Below are positions 1 through 9,402 of a stretch of DNA of 64,000 bases, piece by piece (the stretch's first letter is position 1; every line of letters begins with the position of its first letter). Position numbers and translations under genes: made by a program. The DNA comes from an uncultured Agrobacterium sp. GTDB lineage: Bacteria; Pseudomonadota; Alphaproteobacteria; Rhizobiales; Rhizobiaceae. The notes under the pieces are model-generated. The model had not been told where the DNA came from. It did not search any database and was given only the letters and a program-made list of their open reading frames with translations. The stretch is taken from positions 1 through 64,000 of the forward strand of contig CAJYTK010000002.1 in the NCBI GenBank assembly GCA_913777615.1, written 5' to 3'.

Positions 1-434
1 CTCATCTTTTCCGATTTTCTCTAGAACAAAGGACTTCGTCGCCAGCAGCGCCGCCGCCCTCGTCAGTGAGCGGACTTATAAGAGAACACCCCCAAACAAG
101 TCAACAGACGTTTTTCAACAATTTCCAATTTCCTCGTAACATATTGGTTTTAAACGATAGTTTTGTAGAACCTGTCAGACAGGTATCAGAAACATATCAA
201 TGACGTGACGTTTCCCGCGATATTCCACCAAAAACAGTGAGAAGTCCGGCTGGCATCCCTTACGCCACGTTTTTGCCGCGAGTTGCTCCTATCTGCAGTT
301 CTTAACGAAGAGTTACATCGGATTGGGGAAGGCGCAGCCTGCGGCCGCGCATATGTTTGACTCCTCTGTCCGAAAGTTGCACATCTTCGTCACATGACTT
401 CTGGAGATCAAATGCAGAAACGGTCGCGACAGGT
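1..434. other. Non-coding region before M23 peptidase gene
   Basis: I see no convincing coding region here. The stretch is AT-richer than the genes around it (T and A runs at about 100-180), which fits a promoter region. It probably serves the peptidase gene downstream and perhaps a gene that reads away from the window to the left. I recognised no RNA family and no clear terminator. Confidence 0.4.
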
Positions 435-2375
435 ATGACGGCGGATCGAGAACTGATCCGCACGCTCGGGACCGAACCGCCTATTCTGGCGGAAGGCCGG
501 CGAGCACCCGACCGGCGCGAGATCTCCATCCGCTGGCTGAGCGGTACGTTCCTGACGGGCATTACCTCTTCCATATTGATGGGCGTTGCTCTTTTTGCAG
601 CCCTAGACGGACGGCAGCAGCTTGCCATTCCAGCCGAAGCCTTTGCACGCGGCGATATGGAACACTCTCTGTCAGAAACGGTGCGCCGTGGCACCCGGCT
701 TGTCGCTCCAAATATTGCGGCGCGTCCTTCCGATCGTTCCGTCATGGAAGTCTCCACCGTTATCCATGATGGTGACAAGGAAGTGGTGCGCAAAGTTCCA
801 TTTGCCCACGTGAAGATTTCACTCGCGGCCAACTACAATACGCAGGACGACTATCCTGCATTCGATCCGCTCAACATCTTTGCGACAGAGGACGAACCGG
901 AGGCAGCGGGCGCGAGCAGGACCGGCACGATCTACGGCTCCGAAGTGGAGTCCGAAGTCAGTTTGAAGTCCATTCAGTTCCCGACCAAAAACAGCCCATA
1001 CGCTTATGCTGGCGCTATGAGCTTCGATGAGGTGGAAGAGGCCGTCCGCTCCAACGGCTCTATCCTGACCGACGGTAATGAACAGCTGGCCGCTCTCTAC
1101 TATATCGATCCGCGCCGTTTCGAAGCCGATGAGGATGTGGATATCACTGCCGGTCTCTCAGCCCGTGTCGTTGAGCAGAACATGTCCGTTTCCACCCCGC
1201 AGGCGCCAACGGTCAAACTGCCTGAATATGCCGATGACGTTATTCCTGTACGGCAAAATCAGACGATGGAAGCTGCTCTTTTCGGTGCTGGCTACTCTAA
1301 AGAGCAGGCGAAGCAGACCGCTTCTGTTCTGGCATCTGCCAATGGAACAGCCGATCTCGAGGCCGGAGACGTCCTGCGCATAGGCATTTTGCAAGATGAC
1401 GAGAAAAGCGACATCGTTCGTGCCAGCCTTTATCGCAAGAACCGCCATGTCGTGACGGTGGCTGCCAACGACAGAAAGACATTCGTCCAGGCGAGCGAGC
1501 CGCCCAAGCTTGATGCCGTCGCGACTGCCTTTGATAGCGGCAACGCACCGATGACCGCAAATCGCGACCTGCCCCGGGTCTATGATGGTGTCTATCGCGC
1601 CGCGTTGGCCTACGGCATGAATCAGACCATGGTGTCGCAGCTGATCAAACTCCTGGCCAGCAGCGTCGATTTCCAAGCGCAGTTGAAGCCGACGGACTCT
1701 CTTGAGGCCTTCTTCTCGGTTGAAGGTCCAGACGGCAAGGCTACCGCACAGTCTGAATTGCTTTACGTCAATGCAAAGTTCGGCGACAACCAGACGCGCT
1801 TCTATCGCTTTCAAAATCCAGAGGATGGCAGCGTCGATTACTTTGACGGCGAAGGCAAAAGTATCCGTCAGTTTCTGTTGCGTAACCCTGTTCCGAACGG
1901 ACGCATGACCTCCGGTTTCGGCATGCGCCGCCACCCCGTTTTGCGCTTCAGCCGCATGCATACCGGAACGGACTGGGCAGCACCGCGAGGCACACCGATC
2001 ATTGCAACGGGCAACGGCGTCGTGGAGAAGGCTGGATGGGCTTCGGGCTACGGTAATCAGACCCTGATCCGCCATGCCAATGGCTACGTATCCTCCTACA
2101 ATCACCAAAGCGCTATTGCGAAGGGCGTTGCAGAAGGTGCGCGTGTTACCCAGGGCCAGGTGATCGGTTACGTCGGTTCGACGGGTCTTTCCACCGGCGC
2201 GCACCTTCATTACGAGCTGATCGTAAACGGAACGAAGGTCGACGCGATGAAAGTGCGCCTTCCAGGCGGAAAGTCATTGTCCGGCCAGGCTCTGGCGCGA
2301 TTCTCAGACGAGCGCCGTCGCATCGACACGCTGTTGAATATCGACGGCAAGGGCGAACAGGTCGCCAGCAGATAA
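435..2375 (+). CDS. M23 family metallopeptidase, membrane-anchored (LytM type)
   Basis: Probable cell-wall endopeptidase or a LytM-type activator of amidases, acting in the periplasm while anchored in the inner membrane. The 646-residue protein has a short cytoplasmic N-terminus, one membrane segment at about residues 33-56 (WLSGTFLTGITSSILMGVAL), a long middle region, and a C-terminal M23 domain. The zinc-binding motifs are visible: HTGTD near residue 508 and HLHYE near 588, so catalysis looks possible. The frame is open further upstream from a TTG at 357, but ATG 435 (MTADRELIRTLG) gives a more usual N-terminus; the start is not certain. Single gene, convergent with cysA. Confidence 0.85.
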   Translation: MTADRELIRTLGTEPPILAEGRRAPDRREISIRWLSGTFLTGITSSILMGVALFAALDGRQQLAIPAEAFARGDMEHSLSETVRRGTRLVAPNIAARPSDRSVMEVSTVIHDGDKEVVRKVPFAHVKISLAANYNTQDDYPAFDPLNIFATEDEPEAAGASRTGTIYGSEVESEVSLKSIQFPTKNSPYAYAGAMSFDEVEEAVRSNGSILTDGNEQLAALYYIDPRRFEADEDVDITAGLSARVVEQNMSVSTPQAPTVKLPEYADDVIPVRQNQTMEAALFGAGYSKEQAKQTASVLASANGTADLEAGDVLRIGILQDDEKSDIVRASLYRKNRHVVTVAANDRKTFVQASEPPKLDAVATAFDSGNAPMTANRDLPRVYDGVYRAALAYGMNQTMVSQLIKLLASSVDFQAQLKPTDSLEAFFSVEGPDGKATAQSELLYVNAKFGDNQTRFYRFQNPEDGSVDYFDGEGKSIRQFLLRNPVPNGRMTSGFGMRRHPVLRFSRMHTGTDWAAPRGTPIIATGNGVVEKAGWASGYGNQTLIRHANGYVSSYNHQSAIAKGVAEGARVTQGQVIGYVGSTGLSTGAHLHYELIVNGTKVDAMKVRLPGGKSLSGQALARFSDERRRIDTLLNIDGKGEQVASR

Positions 2376-2418
2376 GAAGATCGATAATCAAGACTGCTTA
2401 TATAGAACCAGCGCTTGC

Positions 2419-3459
2419 TCAGCGTGAAGCGCGCTCGCTTGCGGGAAAAATCTTGGCGCGCCGAATGACAACGTGACCTTGATCTCCGGCCTCAACCGAG
2501 GATTCCGGCGGCACGTCGAACTCCAGAAGATCGCCCTGTCGCGTGGTGGCAATGACACGGCGCTCGCCTGCCCTGTCCAGAACACGCATTACCTGCGCGG
2601 GGATGCCGTCGTGCAAATCTTCCCACTCAAGATCAGCGGGACGGGCGTAAATCTCAACTGCGCCATCAGACTGCCCATAGGCAAACTGAACCTCGGTGTT
2701 CCCAACATAAACCTTACCGTTCTTCGCCACGCCCGAAACCTTGTTCGTATCACCGAGAAAGGTCATGACGAAGGCGGTATTTGGCTGGCGGCAGACCTCT
2801 TTCGGCGTACCTTGCTGTACGATTTCACCATGGTTGAGAATGACCACGCGATCCGCGAGATCGAGCGCTTCCTCCTGATCGTGAGTGACGAAAATAGTTG
2901 TGATGCCGAGTTCATCATGGATTTCGCGAAGCCACCGACGAAGATCGCGACGGACATTGGCATCGAGCGCACCGAAAGGCTCATCGAGGAGCAGTACTTT
3001 GGGATCGACTGAAAGCGCGCGTGCCAAGGCAACCCGTTGCCTTTGACCACCGGAAATCTGCGCGGGGAACCTGTCACCTAGCCCCTCGAGCCTGACCAGC
3101 CGGAGCAATTCCAGTACACGCGCCTCGATTTCAGCGCGGCTGCGTTTGACCTTGGAAACCTTCATTCCGAAAGCGATGTTCTCATTCAGCGTCATATGCG
3201 GGAAAAGTGCATAATGCTGGAAAACAAAACCAACACCGCGATCGCGGACCGGAATGTCGGTTGCATCCGTATCGCCGAAATAGATCTGCCCGCCATCGCT
3301 ATATTCCAGCCCCGCAACCATGCGCAGGATGGTCGTTTTGCCGGAGCCCGAGGGGCCAAGAAGCGCCAGAAGTTCTCCGCTTTCAATATTAAGCGAAACA
3401 TCGCGCACAGCGCGAAACGTGTCGAAGGTTTTGACGACATTTTGCAGGCGGATCTTCAT
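2419..3459 (-). CDS. cysA: Sulfate/thiosulfate ABC transporter ATP-binding protein
   Basis: ATPase subunit that powers sulfate/thiosulfate import with CysT and CysW. The 346-residue protein shows Walker A (GPSGSGKTT, about 35-43), the ABC signature ISGGQRQRVALARAL, Walker B VLLLDEPFGALD, the switch histidine in VTHDQEEAL, and a C-terminal TOBE-like region after about residue 240. It is the last gene of sbp-cysT-cysW-cysA. Its ATG overlaps the end of cysW by 4 nt, so translation is probably coupled. The assignment rests on gene context as well as sequence, since the ATPase alone resembles other CUT1/MOI-type transporters. Confidence 0.95.
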   Translation of the reverse strand: MKIRLQNVVKTFDTFRAVRDVSLNIESGELLALLGPSGSGKTTILRMVAGLEYSDGGQIYFGDTDATDIPVRDRGVGFVFQHYALFPHMTLNENIAFGMKVSKVKRSRAEIEARVLELLRLVRLEGLGDRFPAQISGGQRQRVALARALSVDPKVLLLDEPFGALDANVRRDLRRWLREIHDELGITTIFVTHDQEEALDLADRVVILNHGEIVQQGTPKEVCRQPNTAFVMTFLGDTNKVSGVAKNGKVYVGNTEVQFAYGQSDGAVEIYARPADLEWEDLHDGIPAQVMRVLDRAGERRVIATTRQGDLLEFDVPPESSVEAGDQGHVVIRRAKIFPASERASR

Positions 3460-4349
3460 GAATTCGTCTCCGTGGCGGCTGCACTGGCAACACTCACCTT
3501 TTTTCGGCCGCGACCTGCGCCACGCCGCTCCAATGCGACTTTGGCGATGATAGTGACAACGGCGAGCGCCGCCAGAATAGAGGCCGAGGCAAAGGCGCCG
3601 GCGGCCTGATAGTCATGATAGAGAAGCTCGATATGCAAAGGCAGCGTATTTGTCTGTCCGCGAATATTGCCGGACACGATGGAAACCGCGCCAAACTCTC
3701 CCATCACACGAGCATTGCACAGCACCACGCCGTAGAGGAGCGCCCATTTGATGTTGGGCAGCGTGACGGAAAAGAAAGTGCGCCAGCCGGATGCGCCAAG
3801 CGAGGTCGCGGCCTCCTCCAGATCGCGCCCCTGCGCCTGCATCAGCGGAATGAGTTCGCGTGCGACAAAAGGAGCGGTGACGAACATCGATGCAATGACG
3901 ATGCCCGGTAAAGCAAAGAGAATTTTGATTTCGTAGGCGTCCAGCAACGGACCGAAAAGCCCCTGCAAGCCATAAACAAAAAGATAGGCGACACCGGCCA
4001 CGATCGGCGAAATGGAGAATGGGATCTCCACGACGACCAGCAGAAAGCGCTTGCCCCAGAAGTCGAACTTGGTAATCGACCAGGCGGCGGCAACTCCGAA
4101 CAGCGTATTGACCGGCACTGCGATGAGCGCGGTGATCACCGTCAGCATAATTGCGTGTCGCGTGTCGGGATGATTGATGGTCGCGCCATAGGCTTTCAGC
4201 CCCTGCGAGAAAGCTTCAAAAGCGATCACGAGCAACGGAGCGACGACGAGAAAAGCACCCGTTATCAGGACAAAGCCAATCAGACTGCGGCGCACCCAGG
4301 GAGTGTCGCCCACGCGTGGCGGCTTACGACGGGAGGCGATAGTGCTCAT
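3456..4349 (-). CDS. cysW: Sulfate ABC transporter permease CysW
   Basis: Inner-membrane permease of the sulfate/thiosulfate importer. The 297-residue protein has about six hydrophobic segments and the cytoplasmic EAA loop (LEEAATSLGASGWRTFFSVTLP) that docks on the ATPase. MGEFGAVSIVSGNIRGQT is typical of CysW. It lies 3 nt from the end of cysT and overlaps cysA by 4 nt, so the four genes form one tight operon. The C-terminus ends in a lysine/arginine-rich tail. Confidence 0.95.
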   Translation of the reverse strand: MSTIASRRKPPRVGDTPWVRRSLIGFVLITGAFLVVAPLLVIAFEAFSQGLKAYGATINHPDTRHAIMLTVITALIAVPVNTLFGVAAAWSITKFDFWGKRFLLVVVEIPFSISPIVAGVAYLFVYGLQGLFGPLLDAYEIKILFALPGIVIASMFVTAPFVARELIPLMQAQGRDLEEAATSLGASGWRTFFSVTLPNIKWALLYGVVLCNARVMGEFGAVSIVSGNIRGQTNTLPLHIELLYHDYQAAGAFASASILAALAVVTIIAKVALERRGAGRGRKKVSVASAAATETNS

Positions 4350-4352
4350 TTT

Positions 4353-5174
4353 CTAGCTCCTCACCGTATAGCGAAGTGCGCGCGACTGAAGATAATTGGT
4401 GAGCGCCAGCATGATGAAGGCGGTGATCAGGAGAACGGATGCGATAGCCGCTGCCGCCTGATAATCATATTCCTCCAGTCGGATGAAAATCAGCAGCGAA
4501 GTAATTTCGGTAGAAAACGGCTGATTGCCGGCAATGAAGATGATGGCGCCGAATTCGCCCAGGCTGCGGGCAAAGGAGAGCGACAGTCCGGCTAGAAGCG
4601 CAGGCGTCAAAAGTGGCAAGATGATCTTGCGGAAAATCGCCAGGTCGGACCCGCCTAGCGACTGGGCGGCCTCCTCCAGCGCAGGGTCAAGATCTTCAAG
4701 CACGGGCTGAACCGTGCGAACGATGAAGGGAAGACTGGTAAAGGCCATGGCGACGATGATGCCGAGCGGCGTATAGGCGACCTTCACTCCTATTTGCGCA
4801 AGTGCAGAGCCAAACCATCCGTTTCCGGCAAACAGCGCTGTCAGCGCAATCCCCGCAACGGCCGTCGGCAATGCGAAGGGCAGATCGACTATGGCATCGA
4901 CCAGACGCCAGCCTGGAAAACGATAGCGCGTCAGCACCCATGCGAGAGCGAGGCCGAAGATGACGTTGAAGATCGTCGCGGCGAGTGCGCAAAGCACAGT
5001 GACGCGATAGCTCGCAACGGCGCGAGGAGACGATATGATGCTCCAGTACTCCGCCGGTCCGAGGCTCGCCGCCTTGAAGACCAGTGCTGCCAGAGGAAGA
5101 ACGACGATGATTCCAACATAAAGCAGCGTGACGCCAAGAGACAATTTTAGCCCCGGCAAAACATTGCGTTTCAA
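4353..5174 (-). CDS. cysT: Sulfate ABC transporter permease CysT
   Basis: Second inner-membrane permease of the sulfate/thiosulfate importer (also called CysU). It has six hydrophobic segments and the EAA motif (ALEEAAQSLGGSDLAIFRKI), and the SLGEFGAIIFIAGNQP stretch typical of CysT. I chose a TTG start at 5174 (KRNVLPGLKLSLG) because GGGGGA sits just upstream and the resulting 273 residues match the family length. The ATG further upstream (5375) would put about 67 unlikely residues in front and overlap sbp. A hairpin lies between sbp and this gene. Confidence 0.92.
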   Translation of the reverse strand: MKRNVLPGLKLSLGVTLLYVGIIVVLPLAALVFKAASLGPAEYWSIISSPRAVASYRVTVLCALAATIFNVIFGLALAWVLTRYRFPGWRLVDAIVDLPFALPTAVAGIALTALFAGNGWFGSALAQIGVKVAYTPLGIIVAMAFTSLPFIVRTVQPVLEDLDPALEEAAQSLGGSDLAIFRKIILPLLTPALLAGLSLSFARSLGEFGAIIFIAGNQPFSTEITSLLIFIRLEEYDYQAAAAIASVLLITAFIMLALTNYLQSRALRYTVRS

Positions 5175-5243
5175 ATCTTCCCCCTTTGCATCTGCGAAGG
5201 TCGTATTTCTCGGCGAAACATTAAGATGCTCAAGATCAAAAAC

Positions 5244-5268
5244 GACCCGGCGAGTGTCCCGCCGGGTC
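5244..5268 (-). terminator. Hairpin with short T-run between sbp and cysT
   Basis: A perfect 9-bp inverted repeat (GACCCGGCG / CGCCGGGTC, 7-nt loop) is followed on the minus strand by GTTTTTGA. It sits after the sbp stop and before the cysT start. Such hairpins often stop part of the transcription or protect the mRNA of the binding protein, giving more binding protein than permease. The T-run is short, so leaky termination is more likely than full. Confidence 0.65.
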
Positions 5269-5292
5269 GATATCAATCGTGCCTTAGAACGG

Positions 5293-6279
5293 TTAGCGAT
5301 TGCCGTAAAGCGTATCGAGTTTGCCGCCGGACCCGAAGTGCTCTTTCTGGATCTTGTCCCAGCCGCCAAAAACATCGTTCACATTAACAAGGCGAATGCT
5401 TGGAAACTGATCTTTGAACTCACCCGCCACCTTTTCATCATGAACGCGATGACCGAACTCGGCAGCAATTCTCTGACCTTCCTCGCTATACAGAAAATCG
5501 AGATAGTTTTTCGCCAGTTCGCGCGATCCACGCTTATCGACCACCTTGTCAACGATGGCGACCGGGAATTCGGATAAGAGACTGACAGACGGAACAACAC
5601 CTTCAAACTTGTCAGTGCCATACTGCTTGGCGATGCCGCGCGTTTCGGCTTCGAACGTAATCAGCACGTCGCCGATTTCGCGCTCGACGAAGGTCGTCGT
5701 TGCGGCCCGGCCTCCGGTGTCGAAGACCGGCACGTTGGCAAAAATCTTCTTGATGAACTCGTCAACCTTTGCCTGATCGCCATTGAACTTCTCATTGGCG
5801 AAGGCAACGGCTGCCAGATAGGTGTAGCGAGCGTTACCGGAGGTCTTCGGGTTCGGGAAAACGATTTTCACGTCATCACGCACCAGATCGTCCCAATCCT
5901 TGATATTCTTCGGATTGCCCTTGCGCACCAAAAACGATGGGAAAGAGTAGAAGGGTGACGCGTCGTTCGGGAAATCCTTCTTCCAATCGGCGGAAACGAA
6001 GCCCTGCTTCACCAGGAAGTCGATGTCCGTCACCTGATTGAAGGTTACGACGTCCGCCGCGAGTCCCTCGACGATCGCTCGCGCCTGCTTGGAGGTGCCT
6101 GCATGGGATTGATCGATTGTCACGCCAGGATGGATCTTGATGAAAGCGGTATTTTCAGCCGCGAACAGCTCACGCGCCACATCGTAGGACGCGTTAAGAA
6201 GTGTCTTCGGCTCTTCGGCGTAGACGTTGGTAGAAATCAGCGCAACAAGTGCGGCACCGATAAGCGCAATCCGGTTCAT
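5293..6279 (-). CDS. sbp: Sulfate ABC transporter substrate-binding protein
   Basis: Periplasmic sulfate-binding protein that delivers sulfate to CysTW. The 328-residue protein starts with a signal peptide (MNRIALIGAALVALISTNVYA). The motifs LNASYDVAR, HAGTSKQARAI, and NPKTSGNARYTYLAA are diagnostic for the CysP/Sbp family. It is first in the sulfate operon. I cannot tell sulfate from thiosulfate preference by sequence. The promoter should be in the AT-rich gap 6280-6421. Confidence 0.95.
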   Translation of the reverse strand: MNRIALIGAALVALISTNVYAEEPKTLLNASYDVARELFAAENTAFIKIHPGVTIDQSHAGTSKQARAIVEGLAADVVTFNQVTDIDFLVKQGFVSADWKKDFPNDASPFYSFPSFLVRKGNPKNIKDWDDLVRDDVKIVFPNPKTSGNARYTYLAAVAFANEKFNGDQAKVDEFIKKIFANVPVFDTGGRAATTTFVEREIGDVLITFEAETRGIAKQYGTDKFEGVVPSVSLLSEFPVAIVDKVVDKRGSRELAKNYLDFLYSEEGQRIAAEFGHRVHDEKVAGEFKDQFPSIRLVNVNDVFGGWDKIQKEHFGSGGKLDTLYGNR

Positions 6280-6381
6280 GTAAGCCCCCGTTTATGTCGT
6301 AAGGGCGGAAGATAGAGAAGGGCGGGCAGATCGGCGAGAAACGACGAACTGCGACCTACACCATCCGGAGAATGTTCAACT

Positions 6382-6402
6382 CATCAAAGCTTCATTTTGA
6401 TG
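6382..6402. promoter_or_regulatory. AT-rich dyad between hydrolase gene and sbp
   Basis: Inverted repeat CATCAAA / TTTGATG with a 7-nt spacer, in the gap upstream of sbp and downstream of the hydrolase gene. It could be a regulator site for the sulfate operon or a weak terminator of the upstream gene. There is no T-run on the minus strand, so I favour an operator, with low certainty. Confidence 0.3.
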
Positions 6403-6421
6403 TAAATTTTTCAGCCTCGCG

Positions 6422-7492
6422 TCAAAGCCAATGCGAAGGGAAAAGTAGCGGTTGACCTGTGGGCACCAGATAGCGATCAACATCGATATTGGATATCGCT
6501 TCAAGCGAAGCCGGGCTCCATTTCGGACAGCGATCCTTATCGACCAGCACCGACCTCACTCCCTCGTAGAAGTCATGTCCACGCAGGACGTGGCATCCAG
6601 CGACAAATTCCCGCTCAAGACATTCGATCAACCCAGCGCTATCGCGTCCCAGCCTTAGCAATTTCAGTGTCAGCTTCAGGCTGGTAGGAGATCGTGTCTT
6701 CATCACCGCCATGGTTTCCTCGCCAAAACGATCGTTCATCGTCTCTAGGCTGGCAACGATGTCTTCGATCGTACCACGCGAAAAGGCAGCGTCCATAACC
6801 GAACGCTTGTCCGGGAGAATACCTCTTACCGGTTTGGTAGCAAATCGCAGGATTGCCGCCTCCAGATCGCTTTCGTCGCACACGGCAGTGAGTGCCTTCG
6901 TCAATTCGGGCAACCGTTGCGAACCGACATGGTAGTCCGCAAGACCGGCATAGATTGCATCCGCAGCACCAATCTCACTTCCCGTCAGACCCAGCCATAT
7001 TCCCGTTTCCCCAGGCGCTTTTGGCAATAGCCATGTGGCGCCGACATCTGGAAAATAACCGATGGCGGTCTCCGGCATCGCAAGGCGGGTGCGTTCGGTC
7101 ACGATGCGGTGGCTTCCATGGGCGGAAATACCGACACCCCCGCCCATCACGATCCCATCCATGAAAGCGACGAAGGGTTTGGGATATTGGGAGATCAGAT
7201 AATTCATCGGAAATTCGTCACGCCAAAACCGGGTGCGATCCGTCTCCGACGCATGACGGGCATCGTAGATCTGCCTGACATCACCGCCGGCACAAAGCCC
7301 GCGCTCCCCTTCGCCCGAAAGAATGACGCATTTGACCGCATCGTTTTCGGCGAATGCTGTCAGGGCGTTAGTTATGGCGCGGACCATGCCTCCCGTCAGG
7401 CTGTTGAGTGCCTTGGGTCTGTTGAGTCTGATGAACCCGGCGCGCCCATCCACATGAGTAAGCACATTGGTGTCGCCAGAATTATTTTCCAA
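6422..7492 (-). CDS. Enoyl-CoA hydratase/isomerase family, 3-hydroxyisobutyryl-CoA hydrolase type
   Basis: Probably hydrolyses 3-hydroxyisobutyryl-CoA in valine breakdown. The 356-residue length and the motifs RPKALNSLTGGM, GLCAGGDVRQIY, MDGIVMGGGVGISAHG and MPETAIGYFPDVGATW are those of the HIBCH branch of the crotonase family and not of a short (about 260 aa) enoyl-CoA hydratase. The start is a TTG at 7492 with a GGGAGG Shine-Dalgarno 6 nt upstream; no better ATG exists. It stands alone, with no other valine genes beside it, so the exact substrate is inferred from the family. Confidence 0.82.
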   Translation of the reverse strand: MENNSGDTNVLTHVDGRAGFIRLNRPKALNSLTGGMVRAITNALTAFAENDAVKCVILSGEGERGLCAGGDVRQIYDARHASETDRTRFWRDEFPMNYLISQYPKPFVAFMDGIVMGGGVGISAHGSHRIVTERTRLAMPETAIGYFPDVGATWLLPKAPGETGIWLGLTGSEIGAADAIYAGLADYHVGSQRLPELTKALTAVCDESDLEAAILRFATKPVRGILPDKRSVMDAAFSRGTIEDIVASLETMNDRFGEETMAVMKTRSPTSLKLTLKLLRLGRDSAGLIECLEREFVAGCHVLRGHDFYEGVRSVLVDKDRCPKWSPASLEAISNIDVDRYLVPTGQPLLFPSHWL

Positions 7493-7768
7493 AGGTCACC
7501 TCCCAAACGGTTTTTCGAGAGTTTGGACGTAACCAATCTATCACGCAACATTTGGCGAAGGGAGGTGAACAGGGCATCTTGGCGTGCTTCGAGCTAAATT
7601 AGATAAGTCGAACATATGTTTTATTGCGTCGCAGCAAATTGACTTGACCGGTTGCCGAATCGTGGCATCTACTACCGTCATAAAAGACCGCGGCTTATCC
7701 TGTCCAGCATTGCCGCCGGACCGTGCAGACTGCCCTTATGGGTGAAGGCGTTATTCCAGGAGATAGAC

Positions 7769-8011
7769 ATGCAGGTTTCAGAACAAGAGTGGATCAGCAA
7801 GCGGGCCTACACACTTTGGGAAAGCGAGGGCCGTCCCAATGGACGGGACGCCGAGCATTGGGACCAGGCAACAAAAGAGTTTACGCTGCTGCAGAACACC
7901 AAGGCAACCAAGCCGGCGCATCGTAAAAAAGGTGAGATCAAAGTTTCGTCTTTGGCCGAGGAAAATGCCAAGACTAAAATGCGCACGAAAAAAAAAGCAG
8001 CGGCCAAGTAA
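7769..8011 (+). CDS. DUF2934 family small protein
   Basis: An 80-residue cytoplasmic protein of unknown function. The N-terminal half (EQEWISKRAYTLWESEGRPNG....HWDQA) is the DUF2934 motif found in many rhizobial small proteins. The C-terminus is lysine-rich (KTKMRTKKKAAAK) and may bind nucleic acid. ATG 7769 follows CCAGGAGATAGAC, a good ribosome site. A hairpin terminator follows at 8040. DUF2934 genes are often stress-related, but I found no GGAAC-type promoter in front of this one. Confidence 0.8.
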   Translation: MQVSEQEWISKRAYTLWESEGRPNGRDAEHWDQATKEFTLLQNTKATKPAHRKKGEIKVSSLAEENAKTKMRTKKKAAAK

Positions 8012-8039
8012 CCGCTCCAGGAGCCAACCCCGCATAAAA

Positions 8040-8064
8040 AAAGTCCCGCGCGAAGCGGGACTTT
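8040..8064. terminator. Bidirectional intrinsic terminator
   Basis: Perfect 10-bp stem (AAAGTCCCGC / GCGGGACTTT) with a 5-nt loop. An A-run sits on its left side (8035-8042), which gives a T-run for minus-strand transcripts. It lies between the convergent DUF2934 gene and the saccharopine dehydrogenase-family gene and can serve both. Confidence 0.88.
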
Positions 8065-8086
8065 GTCGTTTAGATCGCGAGAAAGC

Positions 8087-9325
8087 TCAGAAGGTCAGAG
8101 CGCGATCGCCGTTCTCGTCCTTGATACGGCTTGGAAGACCGATCTTGTTGAGGATATTTAGGAATGGCTGCGGTGGCAGCTCCTCGACATTTGCCATCTG
8201 TTTCACATCCCACTCGCCAGACGCGATCAGCATCGCGGCCGCAACGGGGGGAACGCCTGCCGTATAGGAAATACCCTGTGAGCCGACTTCCTCGTAAGCG
8301 TCCTTATGATCGGCCACGTTATAGATAAAGACTTCCCGCTCTTTGCCGTCCTTCGTTCCCTTGACGATATCTCCGATGCAGGTCTTGCCGACATAATCTG
8401 GAGCCAGTGAAGACGGATCGGGCAGCACGGCCTTGACGACCTTCAGCGGCACTACTTCCAAACCTTCGGCAGTCTTGACCGGCTTTTCGGAGAGAAGGCC
8501 GAGGTTTTTCAAGACGGTGAAGACGTTGATGTAATGGTCGCCAAAGCCCATCCAGAAACGAACGTCCGCGCCGTCCATGTTCTTGGAGAGCGAATGCACT
8601 TCATCGTGACCGGTCATGTAAGCTTTTTGCTTACCGACAACGGGCAGATCGAATTCATGGCCGACTTCAAACATCTGGTTTGTCTGCCACTGGCCATTCT
8701 GCCAGGAGTAAACGACGCCGGTGAATTCGCGGAAATTGATTTCCGGATCGAAGTTGGTGGAGAACCAACGACCGTGGCTTCCGGCATTGATATCGACAAT
8801 ATCGACCGACGTCACTTTGTCGAAATACTCATCCTTGGCCAGGCGCGCATAGGCGTTGACGACGCCTGGATCGAAGCCCACGCCCAGAATGGCAGTGACG
8901 CCCTTTTTCTTGCATTCCGCGGCGCGCTTCCATTCGTAGTTTCCGTACCACGGTGGCGTCTCGCAGATCTTTGTCGGATCCTCGTGGATCGCGGTATCCA
9001 TATAGGCAACGCCTGTATCCATGCAGGCCTGAAGAACGGACATGTTGACGAATGCCGAACCGACGTTGATGACGATCTGGACACCGGTCTTTTCTATCAA
9101 GGCCTTCGTGGCCTCAATATCCATCGCGTCCAGCGCATGGGCTTCAAGTTTTACCTCGGTCTTGAGGCTCTTCTTTTCACGTACGGATTCGACAATCTTG
9201 CGGCACTTATCGACAGTGCGTGACGCAATATGAATGTCTCCCAATACATCGCTATTCTGGGCGCACTTATGCGCCACGACCTGTGCTACGCCACCGGCGC
9301 CGATGATGAGAACGTTCTTCTTCAT
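8087..9325 (-). CDS. Carboxynorspermidine (carboxyspermidine) dehydrogenase, saccharopine dehydrogenase family
   Basis: Predicted to join L-aspartate semialdehyde with a diamine (putrescine or diaminopropane) by NADPH-dependent reductive condensation, giving carboxyspermidine or carboxynorspermidine. The 412-residue protein opens with a nucleotide-binding motif (IIGAGGVAQVVAHKCAQ) and carries family motifs such as GVAYMDTAIHED and GFDPGVVNAYA. The neighbouring gene encodes the matching decarboxylase, which separates it from true saccharopine dehydrogenases. This route makes spermidine in Agrobacterium and other alphaproteobacteria. A Shine-Dalgarno (AAGGAGG) lies about 12 nt before the ATG. 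Confidence 0.9.
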   Translation of the reverse strand: MKKNVLIIGAGGVAQVVAHKCAQNSDVLGDIHIASRTVDKCRKIVESVREKKSLKTEVKLEAHALDAMDIEATKALIEKTGVQIVINVGSAFVNMSVLQACMDTGVAYMDTAIHEDPTKICETPPWYGNYEWKRAAECKKKGVTAILGVGFDPGVVNAYARLAKDEYFDKVTSVDIVDINAGSHGRWFSTNFDPEINFREFTGVVYSWQNGQWQTNQMFEVGHEFDLPVVGKQKAYMTGHDEVHSLSKNMDGADVRFWMGFGDHYINVFTVLKNLGLLSEKPVKTAEGLEVVPLKVVKAVLPDPSSLAPDYVGKTCIGDIVKGTKDGKEREVFIYNVADHKDAYEEVGSQGISYTAGVPPVAAAMLIASGEWDVKQMANVEELPPQPFLNILNKIGLPSRIKDENGDRALTF

Positions 9326-9402
9326 TTCAGGTGATGCCTCCTTTTCCCCGCAGGGATGGCTTGTTGAGTAACGGTGCTACATGCGCCTCTCAGAGCGCGC
9401 TG

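Noticed and set aside
1158-2210. 350-residue frame opposite the M23 peptidase gene
   Set aside because: Shadow of a gene with clear zinc-binding motifs on the plus strand; the product has no family resemblance.
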